From NCBI GenBank assembly GCA_012845835.1, contig JABAKD010000025.1, positions 214,001 through 278,000 on the forward strand: a stretch of DNA of 64,000 nt, written 5' to 3'. Positions 12,601 through 20,731 of this stretch are shown piece by piece. Numbering within the stretch: position 1 is the first letter of the stretch; each line of letters opens with the position of its first letter. A program made the translations under genes and the position numbers. This DNA comes from Undaria pinnatifida (lineage: Eukaryota; Sar; Phaeophyceae; Laminariales; Alariaceae). The notes under the pieces are model-generated. The model was given only the letters and a program-made list of their open reading frames with translations, was not told the origin of the DNA and ran no database searches.

Positions 12601-15120
12601 AAGGACGGAAGGATGGGGGGGCGGAAGGCGATGATCGTGCCCTCAACCGGTGAAGTGATGAGAGAGGAGCACGAAACAAAGATCGTTTGGGAGGTGCAGG
12701 GGAATCGAGCGTTGCCACCCTCGACGACGATTCTGCAAGGGGTGTGGTAGAAGAAGGGAAGGGTCCCAATGTCAGCCTCAGTGGTGATGGTGGTGGCAAT
12801 GGGCCGAAGAGCGGTTTTATTTGCACCCCCAGCCTTCACGATGTGATCGGTCCAGTTGGAAACGACAGTGGCGAGGCCGCTCATCTTGTGCTGGAGGGTA
12901 CAAGCGCTGGAGGCGACAGCAATAGGGCTGCGACCACGAGAAACCTTTCCACCAACATGACCAAGCAAGTGAGCACTGGCAGTGGCCGCTGGTCCAAAGC
13001 CGTCGGTAAGGAGAAGTGCATCGGCAACCGAATTGGCGCGACCGCGGTAGTTGAAGCATCGACGGCGAAATGAAGGGACAGGCCGTCGAATCGTCCACCC
13101 GGCCACCCTCGGATCAACTGATCAGCTCCAAGATGAAGATGAGAGTGGTCGCATCCAGGGAAGGCAAAGAAATGCACGAAGACGGTTAACGCCCGTCACA
13201 TTTGCACGCGAGTACTGCATCCACGCTTCTCTCGGGTTCCTCACTGTGGCCTTCCTCCTCTGGTTGGCCTCGCCGGCAAGATTGGGAGAACTTTTCCCCA
13301 CAGCCTGGCTTGAATAGCCATTCCAACCCAAAGGCTAAGACAACGGGCGATGAACCGTCGAGACTGAGTGTGTCGGCGCATGAAAGGGTATCCGACGCGC
13401 TGACGGGATCACCACTCGCAAATGTGATCAACGTTTTTGTGCGTAGTACGCCAGACTTCAGGCAGCGTATTTGGAGTGTATACAGGAGCACCTGCCTGGT
13501 GCCGTCGACTCGTCCGAACCAAAGAATGTATTAACTGCAATACTCCGTTGGCGTTCAGTGTCATGTCTTGAGGCACGCATACTCGCCACTGTGTGCGATT
13601 CAGCGCGTGGATGCCCAATCTTGACTAGAGCAGCGGCCACGCTTAGAGGAGATGAGACTTTTGCTTCCACGCGGGTACCCTTGTGTGAGAATTCAACTGT
13701 TTTACTTCCTACATGGAAGCGTTGCAATCTCACCACAACGTGATTAACACAATTTCCATTTCCTCGCTCTTGTCCTTGTCGTTGTTTGTGTTTGTCTCGG
13801 CTGTCTCGTTCCACACCCCTTCGGTCGACCCGAAATTGCAACACGGTGCACTACGTGTTTCGATGCTCCAAATGTAAAAAAAAAACACAAAAAAAAAACA
13901 CCGGCGGCGTGGGAAAAGTTGGGAAGTGGGCTGCAACACGAAACGATTTCAAGGAACATGGTCGAAAAGGCCATCGGGCCAGAAGTAATGAGAGCAATAG
14001 CCTCCGCCAAGGCTAGTGCCGGATCTAGTACGACTGAGGGGCGACCGGAAGGAACCGATTACCTCCCGAGTTCTGCTTTGATCGACCTCATCGGCACGGA
14101 AACCACAGGAGGGGTGCTTCAGGTGACGGGCACGCAGCGAGAGCGAGAGAAAGGGTAGCGACGGAACGATTGCACCACAATACAATAAAATACCGTAATC
14201 CGCGGCTTAATAGCGTTGATTAGCCCTTGAGGGTTCGACGAGGCCATGTGTTTTTCTTTGTCGGCACGTCGCCGCTTCCGCTGACGAGAGCATCGGAGTT
14301 CATCGAGTTCAAGCGTATAGGAGAAGGGCTGAGCGGGGGTTGGAGGTATCCACAGATTTCAACTCACTCTCCTGCCTCGTTTGGGCTTGTCAAAGGCGGG
14401 TTTCGGCTGTCTTCGTGGGGCCTATAGCTATTAGGAGGCATGATACCTTCCAGTGCAGTAATCACAGGATGAAGGGAAGTGGTTCTATTGGTGCGCGTTG
14501 TCACGAACGCGTGATGTTCCGTTCATCAAGTGTGGCGGGACAGACGTTCACGATGCGGGGGCGGCAGGGGGAGGCAAATGCGAATAGCCGTACACAATCG
14601 CTTCGGGCTCGGTGGCGCAAAAGCGAGAATGCCGGTCTTGCCAATCAGAGATGTAGCAAGTAGAATACGACCGTCGGCGCTGCCGGTCTTTGTAGTTGCA
14701 GTTTACCTCTGCTAACGGTCAGCCGTTGCACCAGAATGAAGGCTCCAGCCACTGTACGTTGTTGTCGGCGGCGTGACGTCTGTGCTTTAGGCTGCCGTCG
14801 GCATGCTCACATCACGATCATATGTTCGTCTATCCGATCGCCCAGGTACCGCTACATGTTGTATATGTTATCGTGCCTGCCTTACTTTCTGTCGATTTGG
14901 TTGTTTCGGTTCGATCGCCCCTGTTCACGAGTACCTTGCGTTTTGGCCGTCTTGGCGTGCTTCAAAATCAAAACATTACTTATGCCAATGCTGTTCCTCC
15001 TGTACTGTTTCGTCATGTTCGCAGGTGGTTGTTTCGGGTCCGGCCGGCTTCGTGTTTCGTGTGGAGGGTCTTCTCGCAGAGATAGCCGTACCGCCCCAGG
15101 CAGTGGTCCTGCTGGATTAG
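484..15120 (+). CDS. Cytochrome b561 / cytochrome b5 / NADH-cytochrome b5 reductase fusion gene (5' end outside window)
   Basis: Whole-gene entry; exons are listed separately. The exons seen are 484-635, 850-929, 1501-1632, 2887-2988, 3340-3492, 4427-4462, 4633-4824, 6012-6929, 7534-7644, 7861-8121, 8572-8631, 9098-9271, 9856-9973, 10556-10592, 11005-11110, 13447-13527, 13919-14122 and 15025-15120. All junctions are GT-AG, phases match throughout, and the joined length gives 1003 residues plus a stop with no internal stop. Order of domains: four membrane segments of b561 type, b5 haem domain with HPGG, disordered linker of about 300 residues, then FAD and NAD lobes of a ferredoxin-reductase-like module. 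Known for these families: electrons pass from NADH through FAD to b5 haem, and b561 moves electrons across a membrane. Inferred: one polypeptide does both, perhaps as a ferric or ascorbate-type reductase. The first b561 helix and any N-terminal domain lie left of the window. The b5 and reductase parts are strong; the b561 part is moderate. Confidence 0.78.
850..929 (+). CDS. Exon: b561 third core helix and RP-like loop
   Basis: Phase 1 acceptor (AG at 848-849), phase 0 donor GTATAG. It encodes WSVTMALLARHPGPNS and then LQRLYAPT. The ALLARHPGP stretch resembles the conserved ...LRPxP loop that follows the third b561 helix. Choosing this internal AG over the earlier one at 820-821 is what makes the phase agree with the exon ending at 635. 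Confidence 0.45.
1501..1632 (+). CDS. Exon: b561 helix with paired His (haem ligand)
   Basis: Acceptor follows a clear pyrimidine tract; phases 0 and 0; donor GTAAGT. It encodes VNKHVHIYAGWFAYVAGF, then QCNRGLGLV. This matches the b561 pattern of a His pair at the helix start, Gly four residues on, and N-x2-x-GL at its end. The following 15 residues form a polar loop. It is the clearest b561 exon of the four. The exon overlaps the first unit of a degenerate tandem repeat that continues into the intron. Confidence 0.55.
1581..1925. repeat. Degenerate tandem repeat, four units of about 87-105 bp
   Basis: Units begin near 1581, 1668, 1766 and 1871, each starting with GGTCATG-like sequence and continuing through a CAGCTTGTsTTCA...TCAGCGACG core. 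The first unit is the 3' end of the b561 exon and its donor region; the other three lie in the intron. This looks like an exon end that was copied into its own intron. Confidence 0.7.
1933..2880 (+). other. Intron, no gene seen
   Basis: Intron of the b561-b5 reductase gene. It contains GTTGTTGTC-type low-complexity sequence near 2020-2060. Open stretches on both strands are short and lack family motifs. Confidence 0.6.
2887..2988 (+). CDS. Exon: last b561 transmembrane helix
   Basis: It encodes a strongly hydrophobic helix, MLPIWLSVVPFLFIFLEVR, followed by basic residues. The LE+R ending is typical of the final helix of b561-fused proteins. The start is either 2887 or 2902 (both phase 0; neither acceptor is ideal). 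The donor GTGAGG at 2989 is phase 0. A second donor 45 nt downstream is also in frame (see findings). Confidence 0.55.
2965..3112. repeat. Degenerate 40-45 bp tandem repeat over an exon end
   Basis: Four units start near 2965, 3010, 3049 and 3088; each contains a form of CGCAAGCAGTTyAnnAGG. The first unit is the 3' end of the exon with its donor. The second unit keeps a good donor (AGG|GTAAGC at 3034). The third and fourth have lost it. Confidence 0.75.
3340..3492 (+). CDS. Exon: cytosolic linker between b561 and b5 domains
   Basis: Acceptor TTTTGCAG, donor AAG|GTATGG, phases 0 and 0, 51 codons. It begins YFKKG, continuing the basic flank of the last helix, then a soluble stretch with NQNFTDEDVNNG and LPLYSTLEF. 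No separate domain is recognised. Its composition and phase place it in the same gene. Confidence 0.6.
4427..4462 (+). CDS. Micro-exon of 12 codons before the b5 domain
   Basis: Phases 0 and 0, acceptor CGCTAG, donor GTGAGA. It encodes YVNADVSMPEQE. This position corresponds to the start of a b5 domain (the EV-x-x-H region), so the exon bridges the linker to the b5 core at 4633. Confidence 0.55.
4633..4824 (+). CDS. Exon: cytochrome b5 haem-binding core
   Basis: Phases 0 and 0; acceptor CTCCAG, donor GTGAGT. It encodes GRAWVIVDGAVLDVSSF, then RRHPGGTRLI and AMGTDVT. HPGG carries the first haem His. The exon ends in TPHSHTS; the second His there lines up as the second haem ligand because the next exon continues TALE-x-A as in the b5 pattern H-x3-A-x-E. 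About 38 residues separate the two ligands, longer than the usual 24 or so, so the loop before the second His is extended. Confidence 0.9.
5020..5459. repeat. Short tandem repeat array built on ATCAT / ATATC
   Basis: More than 400 bp of imperfect ATCAT, CATAC and ATATC units; the left part is in the opposite orientation (ATGATG). It ends at the CGCATGAG terminus of the short inverted-repeat element at 5462. A closely similar array occurs at 59300-59370, beside a second copy of the same element. Confidence 0.9.
5462..5613. mobile_element. Short inverted-repeat element, copy 1 (MITE-like), between two tandem arrays
   Basis: Left end CGCATGAGTTGC, right end GTCACTTGTGCG: imperfect terminal inverted repeats of 12 bp. 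The interior near the right end (CAACAGGAGGTCACT) matches copies at 43690-43800 and 59379-59535. No coding capacity. Confidence 0.55.
5641..5717. repeat. 13-bp tandem repeat, about six copies
   Basis: Repeated unit AGTGTCCTTAAAA with a few T/C changes, directly right of the element at 5462-5613. Confidence 0.9.
5753..5828. repeat. AT-rich microsatellite (ATAATC/ATAATAGTC)
   Basis: Imperfect ATAATA and TCATAATA units in the intron before the linker exon. Confidence 0.8.
6012..6929 (+). CDS. Exon: end of b5 domain and long low-complexity linker
   Basis: Acceptor GCGGTAG, donor AAG|GTATAT, phases 0 and 0, 306 codons with no stop. The first residues TALEIARSLVVGYIEEEDD complete the b5 fold. The rest is rich in Ser, Arg, Gly, Glu and Thr, with an acidic patch, an SRSRR patch, a Gly-rich run (GGHGGGRGGGEGG) and a Lys-rich run (RKKKKKNKG). 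It is probably a flexible cytosolic linker. It is much longer than the hinge of ordinary b5/b5-reductase fusions such as nitrate reductase or NCB5OR. Confidence 0.85.
7534..7644 (+). CDS. Exon: linker continuation, 37 codons
   Basis: Acceptor TTGGGCAG, donor CAG|GTATAC, phases 0 and 0. It encodes NPVRRILRRISTQIDTIS and a basic tail. No domain recognised; it may form a short amphipathic helix. Confidence 0.65.
7861..8121 (+). CDS. Exon: start of FAD-binding lobe
   Basis: Phases 0 and 0, 87 codons; donor TTG|GTGAGA. The first part is polar; the end reads RPMHKFVFSCPGRAGAL. This lines up with the first beta-strands of b5 reductase (D-T-R-x-F-R-F-x-L-P). Confidence 0.65.
8572..8631 (+). CDS. Exon: FAD lobe, 20 codons
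   Basis: Acceptor CTTTGCCGCCAG after a pyrimidine tract, donor ATG|GTGAGC, phases 0 and 0. It encodes EGVCHFNMRVVKEEGM, the equivalent of the GxH-hydrophobic strand before the FAD motif. Confidence 0.6.
9098..9271 (+). CDS. Exon: FAD-binding motif (R-x-Y and Y-P-x-G-x-M-S)
   Basis: Phases 0 and 0, 58 codons; donor AAG|GTGAGG. It begins RVVQRSYNAYAVRV, the place of the R-x-Y-T/S flavin motif, and ends IRLYPDGLMSNLLLQL, matching the Y-P-x-G-x-M-S segment of b5 reductases. The usual Thr/Ser after R-x-Y is Asn here. An acidic insertion lies between the two motifs. Confidence 0.88.
9856..9973 (+). CDS. Exon: end of FAD lobe and start of NAD lobe
   Basis: Acceptor AAATAG, phase 0; donor GTAAGT, phase 1. 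It encodes VQLQGPFVQDR (the GP-x-G/F segment) and NVVMIAAGTGVNP, the nucleotide-binding G-x-G-x-x-P motif of the NAD domain. The Met of NPM is completed in the next exon. Confidence 0.92.
10556..10592 (+). CDS. Micro-exon of 37 nt in the NAD lobe
   Basis: Phase 1 in, phase 2 out, donor GTGAGA. It encodes VQMIRDYLNSD after a split Met codon, the helix that follows GTGxxPM in b5 reductases. Its fit in both phase and motif supports the whole gene model. Confidence 0.88.
11005..11110 (+). CDS. Exon: NAD lobe, N-x-x-E-x-D-x-L strand-helix
   Basis: Phase 2 in, phase 0 out. It encodes LVLLWQNSEEDDLFCKDEL, the counterpart of LLxANxTExDILLRxEL in NADH-cytochrome b5 reductase. Donor CAG|GTATAA. Confidence 0.92.
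12120..13440 (+). other. Intronic GC-rich block with coding-like but out-of-frame reading
   Basis: Within the 2.3-kb intron 11111-13446. Plus-strand reading is open from 12122 to about 12470 in one frame, then 12498-13074 in another with one TGA at 12651-12653. From about 13065 to 13186 it is open in a third frame, and from 13202 in yet another. The residues (Gly, Ser, Asp, Arg, Gln rich) resemble the linker exon at 6012-6929. G-runs near 12210 and 12615 sit where frames change. It may be decayed linker exons, sequence errors in real exons, or non-coding DNA. A long open frame also exists on the minus strand and is probably its shadow. Confidence 0.35.
13447..13527 (+). CDS. Exon: NAD lobe strand, 27 codons
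   Basis: Acceptor TTTTTGTGCGTAG, donor GTATTA, phases 0 and 0. It encodes ARLQAAYLECIQEHLPG and then AVDSSEPKN. It aligns with the F-x-hydrophobic-x-Y-x-L segment that follows the ExEL helix in b5 reductases. Phase and position fit, but the sequence match alone is modest. Confidence 0.55.
13919..14122 (+). CDS. Exon: NAD lobe, G-x-I-S-x-x-M-V helix, with insertion
   Basis: The long pyrimidine-rich stretch 13750-13830 has no AG until the AAAAG before 13919. The exon encodes LGSGLQHETISRNMVEKAIG, the equivalent of the G-x-I-x-x-E-M-I segment, then about 35 polar residues and GGVLQ before the donor CAG|GTGACG. Phases 0 and 0. Confidence 0.8.
15025..15120 (+). CDS. Last exon: C-terminal NAD motif and stop
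   Basis: Acceptor TTCGCAG, phase 0. It encodes VVVSGPAGFVFRVEGLL and ends PPQAVVLLD with TAG at 15118-15120. This is the C-G-P-P-G/M region of b5 reductases, with Ser in place of the conserved Cys. The reductase ends close to this motif, as is usual for the family, but without the common terminal aromatic residue. Confidence 0.88.
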   Translation: MVVSGPAGFVFRVEGLLAEIAVPPQAVVLLD

Positions 15121-17944
15121 ACGTTTACGCAAACCCTGCCACAGAGAACAGACGCATATAAAGGTGCCTGGTCGATAAGCAAAGCCGACGGTGGTCTTTA
15201 GAGGGGAAGAGGGCATTAGTTTTCGCGGGTTGATCGCGACTAGGGGGCTCTCGCGCTCGTTGCGTGGGGGACACGCGCCTTGATATCTTCGCTCTGCAAA
15301 ATAATGACAAGCTTGATCGGGGATAACGCCCTCGTGATAGCTGCCGTTGTTCGCTCTGGTACTACTATGGACATGAAACGGAGTTGGAGTCATTTATGGG
15401 TTCATATAGTGCAGGCATCACATCAGACAGCAACCGCTGTACTCAGTAGCTGCGAGTTGGTTAGTCGTGGGAACACGGGAATTCTATGCTGTAGTTGAGT
15501 GGGTACCCGCGCCCATGTGAGTTCAGGATGCTCATTGGGCCTTTTCACTTGTGCGCCTTCTTCGTCTCGTGTGCTTTGGGTGGGAAAGCGTTGTATTACC
15601 TGGGTGAATTTCATTTCAGTATGGTCTTCCGAGGGCTCCACCACCTTGCTATAACCACGGGCTCTAGAGTTCTGACCAGTGTTGATGTGAGACAACATCA
15701 ACAACAGCAACAACCACAACAACATCCACAACAATGGACACTCTCGAATCCATGCCACGGTACCGCGTGTATGTTTGAGCCAAACTGTGATGACAACCAG
15801 TCTGCTTGACGGGCAAGAAGAGCCCAAGGTGTTGTGGGTGCTCGAAGCGCTTTCCACTGCCTCGACCAAGCGAAAATGAGGGCTGCATGGTGCCAAGACG
15901 AAAGCATTTAGTGTCTACTTGTACAGCAAGCTTAGGGGAGAGGAACGCGTCGTGAAAGAAATATGTCCATTGAGTCCAGCAAATGGTGCCGTTCAGAAAG
16001 GTGCCAACGTGCAAAAATCTACCCTATAAACGAGGGACCTCCTGCTATTCGTAGATTTCGCTGCGGTGATCGTATTCTGGCGTTGTTCCAGACGGTGGCA
16101 GCCGGTACCTAGAAAGATGTACGTGCCGGAATGCAAGCAGCTGCCGGGCCAATGTGCACATGAGGTCTGATGCGCATGACAAGGCAACGGGACGTACGCC
16201 GCTACACCATATGTGGTGGCGGTGTGGCACCGCGAGCAAGAGCACGTGAAGCTGCGCCGTTGAATATACTCGCAGAACGTTCCTCTGGACGAGTATCGCG
16301 AAGGTCAGGCATAGACTATGTTGCGCGTATTAACCCATGGGCGATGAGAATGAAGCGATAAAGACGGTATTAGCCATCGGGGAAGCCACTGCCGGGCGGG
16401 GGGGGCAGCTGTAAAGTGTTTAGCGGGTGATCTATTATGGGAAATATAATTATCGGAGCCGCGACTGACGGAGTAAAATATACAGTGAACATATACACGA
16501 ACCGTGACCACAGGCTCCCGGTCAGTCCATGATTTTTTGCGCGGTAGCCTCCACCAACTGGGGTGCAGCTAGGCTGGTGCATCAAAGAGTCTAGGCTGGC
16601 GCCTCGCCTGCTACATCATATAGATCGGGCTGAAGTAGGTTGCCCAAGAACGTACACCGTTGGGTTTGTAACGCGAGAATTTGGTGCATAAGTGATACTT
16701 GATGCAACAGCATTGACGAAAATCAAAGTTTGGGACCTCTGTTCCCTCTGGTTGGAGCATGAAAGCTTAAATCCAGGATCTTAGTGTGCAAGGAGGTGCA
16801 GAACGCCATGTTTTTAACGATCGATCTCTCATTACGAAGGCAGGCGAAATGTGAGATGCTTCCATCAATCTCCTGTGTATCAGGCCTACACAGTGTACAG
16901 TCTCCCCGTACTGATAGGTATCAGCCGGGTTTATGGCTGCTACAGCCCACAAGGTGGTAGTATCGGATGGCCAAGCCTCCGAGCGATGCATCATCATTCG
17001 ACTAGCCCGGTGCGGCCCAAAAAACACAATAACGGAAGTGCATGGAACTCCACCTACCTCCAAGCTCTCCCTCCCTTCTCCCGCCAATGGAAAAAAACAA
17101 CGGGCAGGCAAGTGGAAAAGGAGGGGCACAATCGTCTGGCATGGTGCTTCATCCAGCAACTGTCCTATGTATGCTCAAGTTCTCAGGAAGAACCCTCTGC
17201 TCACTCGAGTTCGGCGTGGGCTGACTGATCTACGCGTGACGTCCTGCCCCAAGACTGGCCTGCTGTCTTCATATACATCCTCTCGCTCAAACCCAGACCT
17301 TCAATACAGACATGCCAAATGATCTACACCAGTAAGCTGTGGTTTATCCGCCACAGCGTTTGAAGAAACCGTTACCTCGTCTGGAGACAAAGCTATCTCG
17401 TACTCTGTGTATTTCAAATTGCATTATTCTTACAGCTTTTATGAGTAGCGGGAGGCAAGATTTCTTCCCTTTGTCAGATACACATTTCACAGCCGTTTGC
17501 AGCCTTCCGTGAATCTATCACACTCTCACAGTCCTAGTCTCGCTACTCTGGTTCCAGCTACTCTGGTTCCAGCCAGATGCCTAGCTACTACCACCTGCAG
17601 GTGTCACGGGTTATCAAGCCACCGAATTGCACCGCATTATTCGACACCTTCAGCATCAAAGAAAAATAGCACTACTACTGTTGCCGCAAGCTAGATTTCA
17701 TTCCCGGTAGGGTGACTTTATCGGGATGGCGGCCAACCATCACCTCAAACAACTGAATTTTTCGAAGAGCACAACCGCAACCCACCACGGAGACACGTCG
17801 TGCTCGGGAAGACCCGGGAAGTACAAAATCAACTCCAACCTAAGGGCAACGACACCACCGTTGGTCCTAAACGACGCCAAAGAACTGCATAACTCACCCC
17901 GTTCATTCTGTTCATGGTCACCCTTCTGCTCCATAAACGCACCT
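15121..17944. other. 3' flank / intergenic, no gene recognised
   Basis: Probably begins with the 3' UTR of the fusion gene. It contains a CAACAACA-type low-complexity stretch at 15690-15735. Short open frames on both strands overlap one another and carry no motif I recognise. Confidence 0.5.
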
Positions 17945-18591
17945 CTATCGTATGGACATGTTGCCGTCGCACGTATTCCAACCGTGTGACGTTGGCCTAA
18001 GGCTCGGCGTCAGCCGTGTCAGGCAATGAACGGGATTGGCCACCGGCGAATCGACGGCAAATACATCGTCCGAACTTGTCATAATAACAGACTCCGGATA
18101 CAATTGCAGCCACAACATCTTCCCTGCGGACGCCTTGAAGGGATGAGATACTTCCACTATAGAGCATACCAACCGCGAAAATAAATGAAAAATGGACCGC
18201 ATGCTGGTCTGCGCGGGGCGTGACGTGTAGCTGCCCTCCTATATTCAACCGCTTGAAATACTGTACAGCAGCAAGTTTTACGGGAACGTTATTCGCCAGG
18301 TTGCCCTCCGACACGCAACATCTCGAGGAAATCGCGATGAGCGCTCAGGCCTTGCCGCCGTTCGAATCGCTCCGGTCCAAACACTGAAGGTAACCCGTCA
18401 ACATTCGAAACGTTCTCCAAGACGGGCAACCAGATTCGTACGTGCGCCTCGACGGCCCCGCAACAGAATCGCCGACACACCGCAGTAACCGTAAATAACT
18501 CACGCGCAGTAAAGGGGAAACATCTTACAGTGCCACGGAGTGGCGCCTTTCTCCTTATCCTTCCGCCTGAGACGACGTCGAACTCGTGCAA
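17945..18591 (-). pseudogene. Possible minus-strand coding region, interrupted, family unknown
   Basis: On the minus strand two coding-like stretches adjoin: 18591-18289 (contains RELFTVTAVCRRFCCGAVE, faintly like an F-box helix pair) and 18314-17997 (contains NNVPVKLAAVQYFKRLN). Joining them needs a one-base frame change at about 18300. A third frame, 18202-17945, is also open. Composition is protein-like, but no motif is decisive. It could be a broken gene, two exons with a tiny intron, or chance. Confidence 0.25.
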
Positions 18592-18967
18592 TCGCCCATC
18601 GTGGCGGTTCTCTCCCCCCCTCCCTAGAGGTTGGCGGCAGCACCCACTCTGATGCCGGTTGAAGCGTGGACATCCCCCATGAGTCGATCATACGGCGTTC
18701 CAATGCACCCGCCGTTGCCGCTGCTGTCGGCGCCTCCCTGTCCGCTGCCCTGGCTTGGCCATAGCGCAAATATTACTCGTGCAATCGCCCATCGTGGCGG
18801 TTCTCTCCCCCCCTCCCTAGAGGTTGGCGGCAGCACCCACTCTGATGCCGGTTGAAGCGTGGACATCCCCCATGAGTCGATCATACGGCGTTCCAATGCA
18901 CCCGCCGTTGCCGCTGCTGTCGGCGCCTCCCTGTCCGCTGCCCTGGCTTGGCCATAGCGCAAATATT
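18582..18967. repeat. Exact tandem duplication of 193 bp
   Basis: The segment from 18582 is repeated from 18775. The conceptual translations of both copies are identical, so no or almost no change has built up: a recent duplication. It abuts the upstream end of the doubtful minus-strand coding region. Confidence 0.95.
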
Positions 18968-19737
18968 ACTTCTTCCTGGCAAGGTGAATGTACATTCGCT
19001 CGTTCCCAAACCGGCAATCACGACTATCCTGCAACGCGTCGCAGTCGCCAGATTCGCCGTGCTGTCTAAACAGGTCAGCTGGCCGCGCGTGTCGGCTCGC
19101 CGCATGACCACCGCAGTCAACACGCGCAGTTGTCACACTTGTGCCCCTTCTAGATCTCACATGACTGTCACGACGGCGCGTCACATCCGGATTCCGCACA
19201 GCCGGTGCCCTCCCACCTTGATAGTTGCCGACGGCATCTCGTTGCACCACATAATGCGTGTCCGAGGAACAGACGGAGATAGGGGGGGGGGGGGGACGTG
19301 AATTGTGTATAGAAAGGTGTTGCGACTGGCGGCCGACGCTAAGTCGTATTAGTCTGGGGAGTCGGATTCACGGTCAACGTACGTCAATCGGCCGTGTTAT
19401 ATTGAGCCGCTGGACAGAATACTAGGCGTACAAACGTTGTCATCACTGGCACCCCTGACCTCAGCACGTCGGTGTTTGGCTTGTATATTATATACCATCT
19501 GCGGTGCGAACGAACACCTGATGTGTTCAACCTCAACGAAGATTGGCACAAACGCAACAGTGACTCCGACATGGAATCAGGAAATTTCGACAAATTGCAT
19601 TATGTTACGCCCGATATCTTAACGGCATTCATGTACCGTGCATAACGGAATGGGTCGAAATTAAGTTTATGTCCCATTGGCCTTTAAGGGTGGACACAAC
19701 AACCGTTCCTTTGGACAGCAGACCAAACCTAATATAC

Positions 19738-19803
19738 AAGGTACAAGGTATAAGGTACAAGGTATAAGGTACAAGGTAAGAGGTATAAGGTATGAGGTAT
19801 ATA
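19738..19803. repeat. Short tandem repeat (AAGGTATAAGGTAC)
   Basis: About five imperfect units of GGTACAAGGTATAA. The rest of 18968-20731 shows no gene; there is a G-run at 19281-19293 and an A-run at 20169-20177. Confidence 0.85.
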
Positions 19804-20731
19804 CCGACTTGCCGACGCCAGGGGCGCCCGCGATGACACCATACGCCGCTCTTTGGCAGGTACACGGTTTAGAACATGTCTCGACAACTCAATAGAACAC
19901 GTTTGATTGAAGTAGACAGACCGTAGGCACGTTTTGCTGGGACGACGGTGGTCTTCGTCGCCCCCCAAGGATCGCCAACAACATAAATACCATCGAATTC
20001 GGAACAGTTTGGAAGTGCCGAAGTGCACTCTCTGATTCATGTCAATTCGGAGGCAGCAGAAGTTGTTGAGGTGTCAGGTATTCCAGGTTGCTTCGGGGAC
20101 ACGGGCTGAATTAAAAGTCGCCTTCAAGCGTCATAAAATAGATCCCAACAACGACCCGATATGTTTACAAAAAAAAAGGCAAAGACGCCTTATTGGCGTA
20201 CCACTGTTTAACTGATTTGCAAAGTGAAGTATTCTTTCGTGGACGATTGTCCTGCTATTAACATTAGCAATTAGACTGGTGGCCCCCCCATGGTCGACTT
20301 TATGTATTATCTTCCCTGAAATGAGATATTCTCACATCGGACAGCGAAGTTTACCGAACACTATCTGCAGGATACCTCGCGAAAGCGAAACAAAACAAAG
20401 CAAATATCCTTTGCAACGCGAAATTTCAGTGTTACTTGCTGTAGGGTATCGATTGAAAGATCGGAGGATGGATTGCTGTCTTGGCTCTTATGTGGTACAT
20501 AATAACAATTGGCGGTACATAGAAGAAACTAATGGAATCCTGAAAAGAGCACCCCTGCATATCCTGAGCCCGTTCACAACATCCGCGTGACCCCTTGGTA
20601 TGGTACTTCAGCGAGGATATAAATAACAAGCAAGGTATCAGCAGCTTTATCAGTAGGGTACCGGAATCGACGAAGGAATATGTCTGTTGCAAGTCAGTTA
20701 TATAACTAATATAAATAACAAGGTTACTTTG

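Noticed and set aside
12396-13106. Minus-strand open frame of 236 codons
   Set aside because: It lies opposite the plus-strand block whose composition matches the linker exon; no motif or splice signal supports the minus strand.
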